The notes under the pieces were generated by a model. That model did not search any database. It saw only the letters and a list, made by a program, of their open reading frames with translations, and had not been told where the DNA came from. A stretch of 6,381 nt of DNA from an uncultured Gemmatimonadota bacterium. GTDB taxonomy: Bacteria; Gemmatimonadota; Gemmatimonadetes; Gemmatimonadales; GWC2-71-9. The stretch lies in assembly GCA_946479825.1 (NCBI GenBank), contig CAMLHU010000127.1:1-6381 (forward strand). The letters are read 5' to 3'. Shown piece after piece: positions 1 through 6,381 of this stretch (its first letter is position 1; each line of letters begins with the position of its first letter). A program made the position numbers and the translations under genes.

Positions 1-2104
<2,104 letters not shown>

Positions 2105-2130
2105 GGAGTACTCTCAGGCAACACAAATGG

Positions 2131-2174
2131 CCCCGACGCGAAGGCCCCCGCCCGCTGCGGGGACCTTCCCGGGG
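2131..2174 (-). promoter_or_regulatory. Strong GC hairpin upstream of rpoB (candidate attenuator or processing site)
   Basis: On the transcribed strand, 2157-2167 (AAGGTCCCCGC) pairs with 2141-2151 (GCGGGGGCCTT) as an 11-bp stem with one G-U pair and a 5-nt loop. An outer CCCCG/CGGGG pairing (2170-2174 with 2131-2135) extends it across an internal loop. It ends 26 bases before the rpoB ATG. The downstream sequence (CCATTTGTGTTG) is only mildly U-rich, so it does not look like a full intrinsic terminator. In E. coli the rplL-rpoB gap carries a partial attenuator and an RNase III site; an analogous role here is inference. Confidence 0.5.
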
Positions 2175-2247
2175 CGTCCATCCAACGGTCTCAGAAACCC
2201 GCAATCCGCATTTCGCCTCGCCGAACGAAGTGGTCCTGCCTTCCCGG

Positions 2248-2282
2248 TCCGGGACGGGCCCCGCGTGGGCGGCCCGTCCGGA
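2248..2282 (-). promoter_or_regulatory. GC hairpin just after rplL (candidate partial terminator or mRNA 3'-end protector)
   Basis: The transcript segment 2282-2271 (TCCGGACGGGCC) pairs with 2260-2248 (GGCCCGTCCCGGA): 12 base pairs with a single bulged C and a 10-nt loop. It starts 12 bases after the rplL stop codon. No U-tract follows, so complete rho-independent termination is unlikely. That fits the need to read through into rpoB while stabilising or boosting the rplL message. No convincing -35/-10 promoter pair is visible in the rest of 2105-2294. Confidence 0.5.
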
Positions 2283-2294
2283 GCTGGCGGCGGC

Positions 2295-2678
2295 CTACTT
2301 CAGCTCGACGGTGGCGCCCTGCTCCTCGAGCTTCTTCTTCATTTCCTCGGCCTCGGCCTTCGAGACGCCTTCCTTCACGGTGCCGCCGGCGTCCACCAGG
2401 TCCTTGGCCTCCTTGAGCCCCAGGCTGGTGAGCTCGCGCACCACCTTGATGACCTGGATCTTCTTGGCGCCGCCGTCCTTGAGGACGACCGCGAACTCGG
2501 TCTTCTCCTCGGCCGCGGCCGCGCCGCCCGCCGCCCCGCCCGCCGCCGGCGCCGCCGCGGCAACGACCGACACGTTGAACTTCGTCTTGAAGGCCTCGAT
2601 CAGATCCGCGAGCTCGACGACCGTCTTGCTGCCGATCGCCTCAAGGATCTCTTCGTTGCTCAGCGTCTTGGTGGACAT
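2295..2678 (-). CDS. rplL: Ribosomal protein bL12 (L7/L12)
   Basis: This is the multicopy stalk protein of the 50S subunit that recruits EF-Tu, EF-G and other translational GTPases. It has 127 residues, within the family's usual size. Residues 1-37 are the dimerising N-terminal domain ([17 protein letters not shown]). Residues 38-56 are a flexible hinge made almost only of Ala and Gly with one Pro. Residues 57-127 are the C-terminal factor-binding domain, with [12 protein letters not shown], the helix [21 protein letters not shown] carrying the conserved Lys/Arg factor contacts, and [19 protein letters not shown]. The loop after [10 protein letters not shown] reads DAGGT and lacks the Pro usual there. 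ATG 2678 is preceded by GGAGAG about eight bases upstream. It follows rplJ by 21 bases, the standard pairing, and needs to be made in excess over L10; a 3' hairpin at 2248-2282 may help. Confidence 0.98.
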   Translation of the reverse strand: MSTKTLSNEEILEAIGSKTVVELADLIEAFKTKFNVSVVAAAAPAAGGAAGGAAAAEEKTEFAVVLKDGGAKKIQVIKVVRELTSLGLKEAKDLVDAGGTVKEGVSKAEAEEMKKKLEEQGATVELK

Positions 2679-2699
2679 CGTTGGTTCTCTCCGTACGGT

Positions 2700-3197
2700 T
2701 CAGGATGCGGCCTGAGTGGACCGCTGCTCGCGGAGCGCCTCGAGGGCGCCGACCATTTGATACAGGATGCCGTTGAGCGACCCGGCGAACATCGCCAGCA
2801 GGGTCTCACGCGGCGGGATCTCGCCGAGCCGCCGGACGTACGCCGCGGCCACGGTCTTGCCATCGACGAGGCCGGCCTTGACGGTCGGCTTCTCGAATTC
2901 CTTGGCGAACTCCCCGACCACCTTCGCGGCCGGCAGCGGGTCCGACCCCGCCAGCACCAGCCCGACCGGGCCGTGGAAGTGCTCCGGCAGGGACGGCAGC
3001 TCGCTCGCCGCCAGCGCCCGCTGGGCCAGGGTGTTCTTCACCACCACGTACCGCGCGCCCGCGGCGCGCAGCCGCCGGCGCAGCTCGGTCATCCGGAGCA
3101 CGGTGAGCCCCGTGAAGTCGGTGAGGTACACGTTGGGCGACGCCTTGAGCTGTGCGGTCAGCGTCGCCACCGACTCCTGACGTTCGGCCTTGCTCAT
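2700..3197 (-). CDS. rplJ: Ribosomal protein uL10
   Basis: L10 anchors the L7/L12 dimers to the GTPase-associated centre of 23S rRNA beside L11. It has 165 residues, normal for the family. The N-terminal RNA-binding domain shows the signature [21 protein letters not shown] (from residue 27) followed by [13 protein letters not shown] (50-62). A central segment carries [12 protein letters not shown], and a C-terminal helix from about 135 to the end binds L12 dimers. That helix is short after GSLNGIL, resembling the two-dimer type rather than the long three-dimer type seen in some thermophiles (inference). The start ATG at 3197 overlaps the rplA stop as ATGA and has only a weak G-rich site (GGCGGGG) before it, so translation is probably coupled to rplA. 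There is no non-coding leader for the classical L10-L12 autoregulatory RNA. Confidence 0.98.
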   Translation of the reverse strand: MSKAERQESVATLTAQLKASPNVYLTDFTGLTVLRMTELRRRLRAAGARYVVVKNTLAQRALAASELPSLPEHFHGPVGLVLAGSDPLPAAKVVGEFAKEFEKPTVKAGLVDGKTVAAAYVRRLGEIPPRETLLAMFAGSLNGILYQMVGALEALREQRSTQAAS

Positions 3198-3883
3198 CGA
3201 TACCCCGCCAGGTCGAGCTTGACCCCCGGTCCCATCGTGCTCGAGACCGTGGCCGACTTGAGATAGACGCCCTTGGCCGTCGCCGGCCGGGCCCGGTTGA
3301 TCGCCTCGAGGAACGCGGCCAGGTTCTCCGCGAGCTGCTCGGCGCTGAACTGCACCTTGCCGACCGGCGCGTGCACGTTGCCGGTCTTGTCCACCCGGTA
3401 CTCGATCTTGCCGGCCTTGATCTCCTTCACCGCCTTGGCGACGTCGAAGGTCACCGTCCCCGCCTTCGGGTTCGGCATCAGGCCGCGCGGGCCGAGGATC
3501 CGGCCCAGCTGGCCGAGCTGGCCCATCACGTCCGGCGTCGCCACGATCACGTCGCAGTCGAGCCAGCCGTCCTTGAGCTTCTGGATGAACTCCACCCCGA
3601 CGAAGTCGGCGCCGGCGGCCTCGGCCTCCTTGGCCTTGTCGCCCTGCGCCACCACCAGCACCCGGACCGACTTGCCGGTGCCGTTGGGGAGCACCACCGT
3701 CCCGCGGATCGCCTGGTCGGCCTGGCGGGGATCCACCCCCAGCCGCACCGCCACGTCCACGGTCTCGTTGAACTTCGCGAACGCCGCGGCCTTGACCGCC
3801 TGCGCCGCCTCGAGGAGCCCATGCTCCTTCGCGCGGTCCACCTGCGTGGCCGCCGCCCGGAACCGCTTGCCCTGGACCGGCAT
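3194..3883 (-). CDS. rplA: Ribosomal protein uL1
   Basis: L1 forms the mobile L1 stalk of the 50S subunit that guides release of E-site tRNA; in many bacteria it also represses its own mRNA. It has 229 residues, standard length. Visible conserved blocks are [20 protein letters not shown] (37-56), [12 protein letters not shown] (60-71), the signature [19 protein letters not shown] (126-144), [11 protein letters not shown] (156-166) and [11 protein letters not shown] (214-224). The open frame continues upstream to 4363, but the true start is ATG 3883. It has a near-perfect GGAGGT ribosome site at 3893-3898, nine bases away, and homologues begin with this short basic segment. Its ATG shares one base with the rplK stop (TGATG), and its own stop overlaps the rplJ ATG (ATGA), so rplK-rplA-rplJ looks translationally coupled. 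Confidence 0.98.
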   Translation of the reverse strand: MPVQGKRFRAAATQVDRAKEHGLLEAAQAVKAAAFAKFNETVDVAVRLGVDPRQADQAIRGTVVLPNGTGKSVRVLVVAQGDKAKEAEAAGADFVGVEFIQKLKDGWLDCDVIVATPDVMGQLGQLGRILGPRGLMPNPKAGTVTFDVAKAVKEIKAGKIEYRVDKTGNVHAPVGKVQFSAEQLAENLAAFLEAINRARPATAKGVYLKSATVSSTMGPGVKLDLAGYR

Positions 3884-4308
3884 CAGTCGGTGACCTCCAG
3901 GCCCATCGAGCGCGCGGTGCCGGCGATCATCCGCTCGGCGCCGGGCAGGTCGGCCGCGTTGAGGTCCGCCATCTTGAGTTCGGCGATCTTCCGCACCTGC
4001 GCGCGGGTGACCTTCCCGACCTTGTTCCGGTTCGGGGTGCCGCTCCCCTTCTCCACCCCGGCCTCCTTCAGCAGCAGGTTCGCCGCCGGCGGGGTCTTGG
4101 TGATGAAGGTGAACGTGCGGTCCTGGTAGATCGTCACCACGACCGGGATCACCATCCCGGCCTGCGACTGGGTCCGCGCGTTGAACTGCTTGCAGAACTC
4201 CATGATGTTGACGCCGTGCGGACCCAGCGCCGTCCCGACCGGGGGCGCGGGGTTCGCGGCGCCAGCCGGGCACTGCAGCTTGACGACCGCCGTGATCTTC
4301 TTGGCCAT
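3883..4308 (-). CDS. rplK: Ribosomal protein uL11
   Basis: L11 binds the thiostrepton loop of 23S rRNA in the GTPase-associated centre and is needed for stringent-response activation by RelA in species that have it. It has 141 residues, exactly the usual length. The N-terminal domain contains [20 protein letters not shown] (20-39), including the proline-rich segment whose changes give thiopeptide resistance, followed by [21 protein letters not shown] (54-74). The C-terminal RNA-binding domain has [14 protein letters not shown] (88-101), ELKMADLNA (110-118) and [10 protein letters not shown] (130-139). Residues 17 and 19 are Ala and Asn instead of the common Lys and Thr. ATG 4308 is preceded by the ribosome site AAAGGAAGGG a few bases upstream. 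It is the first gene after the nusG spacer and pairs with rplA as in nearly all bacteria. Confidence 0.98.
   Translation of the reverse strand: MAKKITAVVKLQCPAGAANPAPPVGTALGPHGVNIMEFCKQFNARTQSQAGMVIPVVVTIYQDRTFTFITKTPPAANLLLKEAGVEKGSGTPNRNKVGKVTRAQVRKIAELKMADLNAADLPGAERMIAGTARSMGLEVTD
3893..3898 (-). promoter_or_regulatory. Shine-Dalgarno site fixing the rplA start
   Basis: GGAGGT lies inside the last codons of rplK, nine bases before the ATG at 3883-3881. It selects the short start over the 160-codon upstream extension of the same frame, which is only an rplK shadow. Confidence 0.8.
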
Positions 4309-4327
4309 ATCCCTTCCTTTCGATCGG

Positions 4328-4357
4328 CCGAGGCCGGGGAGATCCCCAGGCCCTCGG
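4328..4357 (-). promoter_or_regulatory. Bulged hairpin in the nusG-rplK spacer (candidate L1 operator or attenuator)
   Basis: The 89-base spacer between nusG and rplK contains, on the transcribed strand, CCGAGG-G-CC-T-GGGG, loop ATCT, CCCC-GG-CCTCGG: a 12-bp stem with two single-base bulges. It ends about 20 bases before the rplK ATG, next to its ribosome site. No U-tract follows, so it is not an intrinsic terminator. L1 represses the rplK-rplA message in several bacteria through a structured site near rplK; whether this is that site cannot be decided here. I see no convincing promoter in the spacer. Confidence 0.4.
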
Positions 4358-4397
4358 CATCATCTGCCGCGATGACCCGCGCGGTCGCGGGGAGGGG

Positions 4398-4952
4398 TCA
4401 GTGCCCTCGCAACTGCAGATAATCCATCTCCACCGAGGTGGGCCGGCCGAACAGGCTGACCTTCACCTTCACCTTGCCCTTCTCGGGGAGGACCTCTTCC
4501 ACGGTGCCGCTGAAGTCGGAGAACGGCCCCTCGGTGATCTCGACCACCTGGCCGACCATGAAGGGGATCTCCTCCTTCGGCTCCGCCTCCTGCACTTCCT
4601 CGACCACGCCGAGGAGCCGGTTCACCTCATCCTGGCGGAGGGGCTGCGGGTACTTCCCCGTGCCCACGAACTTGATCACGCCCTGGATGCTGTTGACCAC
4701 GTGCAGGGCCTCCTGGCCCAGCTGCATTTCCACCAGCACGTAGCCCGGATAGAGCTTCCGCTCCACCGTGACCTTCTTGCCGTTCTTGATCTCGATCGCT
4801 TCCTGCACGGGCACGAGCGCCTGGCGGATCAGCTTCTGGTCGCCCGGCCGCGGGTCGTCCTGGATCCGCTGCTGGATCAGGCCCCGGACCTTGTTCTCGT
4901 GCCCCGCCGTCGTCTGGATCGCGTACCAGCGGTAGTCGGTCGTGACCGTCAT
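4398..4952 (-). CDS. nusG: Transcription elongation/antitermination factor NusG
   Basis: NusG binds the RNA polymerase clamp, modulates pausing, links transcription to translation through S10 and assists Rho. It has 184 residues, the usual size. The NGN domain (about 7-115) starts with [16 protein letters not shown] and contains [12 protein letters not shown] (67-78) and [14 protein letters not shown] (92-105). A linker rich in Glu (117-128) leads to the C-terminal KOW domain, with [20 protein letters not shown] (134-153), [14 protein letters not shown] (159-172) and a terminal hydrophobic strand VEMDYLQL. The frame is open upstream to 5150, but the start is ATG 4952, which overlaps the secE stop as ATGA. 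No clear ribosome site precedes it, so coupling to secE is likely. There is no inserted domain such as found in some NusG families. Confidence 0.98.
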   Translation of the reverse strand: MTVTTDYRWYAIQTTAGHENKVRGLIQQRIQDDPRPGDQKLIRQALVPVQEAIEIKNGKKVTVERKLYPGYVLVEMQLGQEALHVVNSIQGVIKFVGTGKYPQPLRQDEVNRLLGVVEEVQEAEPKEEIPFMVGQVVEITEGPFSDFSGTVEEVLPEKGKVKVKVSLFGRPTSVEMDYLQLRGH

Positions 4953-5194
4953 CGGGTCAGCCGGGCGATGCCGTCCACCAGGATGAGCTGGAACAGCAGG
5001 TCCATCCAGCCGATCGCGAGCCCGAGCAGCACCGACAGGATCAGGATGGACCGGGTCTGCTGGTAGAGCTCCTGGCGGGTGGGCCAGGTGACCTTCTCCC
5101 AGACCTCGAGCCAGCTCACGCGCACGAACGCCACCGTGCGCGGGATCCACGCCAGCGCCCCCGGCCGTTCGGACGCCTGCACCGGGGCGTCCAT
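4949..5194 (-). CDS. secE: Preprotein translocase subunit SecE
   Basis: SecE is the clamp subunit of the SecYEG channel in the inner membrane. It has 81 residues and is of the short, single-span type; E. coli SecE has three spans and about 127 residues. Residues 1-27 are a cytosolic tail. The amphipathic signature LEVWEKVTWPTRQEL (29-43) holds the conserved Lys-Val-Thr-Trp-Pro core. One transmembrane helix spans about 49-73, rich in Leu, Ile and Val. ATG 5194 lies one base after the rpmG TAA, with its ribosome site (AAGGAG, 5205-5210) inside rpmG. Its last bases overlap the nusG ATG. The secE-nusG pair is nearly universal in bacteria. Confidence 0.97.
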   Translation of the reverse strand: MDAPVQASERPGALAWIPRTVAFVRVSWLEVWEKVTWPTRQELYQQTRSILILSVLLGLAIGWMDLLFQLILVDGIARLTR

Positions 5195-5195
5195 C

Positions 5196-5348
5196 TTACT
5201 TCGACTCCTTGTGCAGCACGTGCTTGTCGCAGCGCGGGCAGTACTTCTTCCACTCCACCCGCTCCGGGTGCTTGCGCCGGTTCTTGTCCGTGAAGTAGTT
5301 CCGACCCTTGCAGTCGGTGCACTCCAGGATCACCTTCTCGCGCGGCAT
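5196..5348 (-). CDS. rpmG: Ribosomal protein bL33, zinc-binding form
   Basis: This 50-residue protein is a small component of the 50S subunit near the E site. It reads from ATG 5348 to TAA 5198-5196: [18 protein letters not shown], then [16 protein letters not shown], ending [10 protein letters not shown]. Four cysteines at 10, 13, 37 and 40 form two CxxC pairs, so it is the zinc-binding (C+) paralogue rather than the Cys-free one induced under zinc limitation. A ribosome site (GAGAGG) lies five bases upstream of the ATG. The position between tuf and secE is a common arrangement. It lies one base from secE and supplies its ribosome site. Confidence 0.95.
   Translation of the reverse strand: MPREKVILECTDCKGRNYFTDKNRRKHPERVEWKKYCPRCDKHVLHKESK
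5205..5210 (-). promoter_or_regulatory. secE Shine-Dalgarno site embedded in rpmG
   Basis: AAGGAG lies in the Lys-Glu codons near the end of rpmG, ten bases before the secE ATG. It supports the 5194 start and means rpmG and secE translation share this sequence. Confidence 0.7.
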
Positions 5349-5387
5349 GCTCGCCTCTCAGTTACGCTGGGTCGCGGGCTGTGCGGC

Positions 5388-5416
5388 GTGGGCCATCCCC
5401 ACGACCCACGGCCCAC
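5388..5416 (-). repeat. Short inverted repeat with G-rich direct repeats in the tuf-rpmG spacer
   Basis: The 77-base spacer 5349-5425 contains GTGGGCC (5416-5410) and its complement GGCCCAC (5394-5388), a 7-bp stem with a 15-nt loop. GTCGTGGG occurs twice across the 5' arm and loop. There is no U-tract. No tRNA gene, such as the tRNA-Trp or tRNA-Thr found near this point in some bacteria, can be folded here. Function unknown; it may be incidental in GC-rich DNA. Confidence 0.3.
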
Positions 5417-5425
5417 GACTCTCGA

Positions 5426-6381
<956 letters not shown>

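Noticed and set aside
2105..2294. Intrinsic terminator or internal promoter between rplL and rpoB
   Set aside because: The hairpins lack a U-tract, and no -35/-10 pair with sensible spacing was found. The stems are reported only as candidate regulatory structures.
3884..4363. 160-codon N-terminal extension of the rplA frame
   Set aside because: It reads through rplK out of frame and is low-complexity. A perfect ribosome site and homologous lengths put the start at 3883.
4953..5150. N-terminal extension of the nusG frame
   Set aside because: It overlaps secE out of frame. The conserved NusG start and the ATGA junction place the start at 4952.
5349..5425. tRNA gene between tuf and rpmG
   Set aside because: The spacer is about the right length, but no cloverleaf, T-loop GTTCRA or acceptor pairing can be found.

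Overview
The window is one strand-coherent block of the universally conserved tuf / ribosomal-protein / RNA-polymerase cluster, read entirely on the minus strand. In transcription order (right to left) it holds tuf (EF-Tu, 5' end beyond the window), rpmG (L33), secE, nusG, rplK (L11), rplA (L1), rplJ (L10), rplL (L7/L12) and rpoB (RNA polymerase beta, 3' part beyond the window). Every gene is intact in frame. This is core housekeeping DNA: I see no mobile element, CRISPR array, tRNA, rRNA or accessory system, and no evidence for an undescribed multi-gene system.

The DNA is very GC-rich with strong G/C at third codon positions, so long shadow ORFs run opposite and beside the real genes. The rpoB gene is open across 1-2104 with no stop inside the window, and the longest plus-strand ORF (about 790 codons) is only its antisense shadow. 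The gene order, high GC and protein sequences suggest a free-living bacterium outside the best-studied proteobacterial and firmicute groups. Gemmatimonadota is my guess from the style of the proteins, but this is not established from sequence alone.

Layout: 5426-6381 tuf; 5349-5425 a short spacer with no tRNA; 5196-5348 rpmG; 4949-5194 secE, one base after rpmG; 4398-4952 nusG, overlapping secE by ATGA; 4309-4397 a spacer with a bulged hairpin; 3883-4308 rplK; 3194-3883 rplA, joined to rplK by TGATG; 2700-3197 rplJ, overlapping rplA by ATGA; 2295-2678 rplL; 2105-2294 a 190-base spacer with two strong GC hairpins; 1-2104 rpoB. Together these genes supply translation elongation (EF-Tu, the L11/L1/L10/L12 stalk region, L33), transcription (RpoB, NusG) and protein export (SecE).

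The points worth a second look are subtle. RpoB has Asn where most bacteria have His at the E. coli 526 position of the rifampicin pocket. The tuf gene uses almost only G-ending codons, until an abrupt switch near its 3' end. The rplL-rpoB gap has two hairpins and a 26-codon ORF that overlaps the rpoB start. The tight rplK-rplA-rplJ coupling leaves no room for a classical L10 leader.
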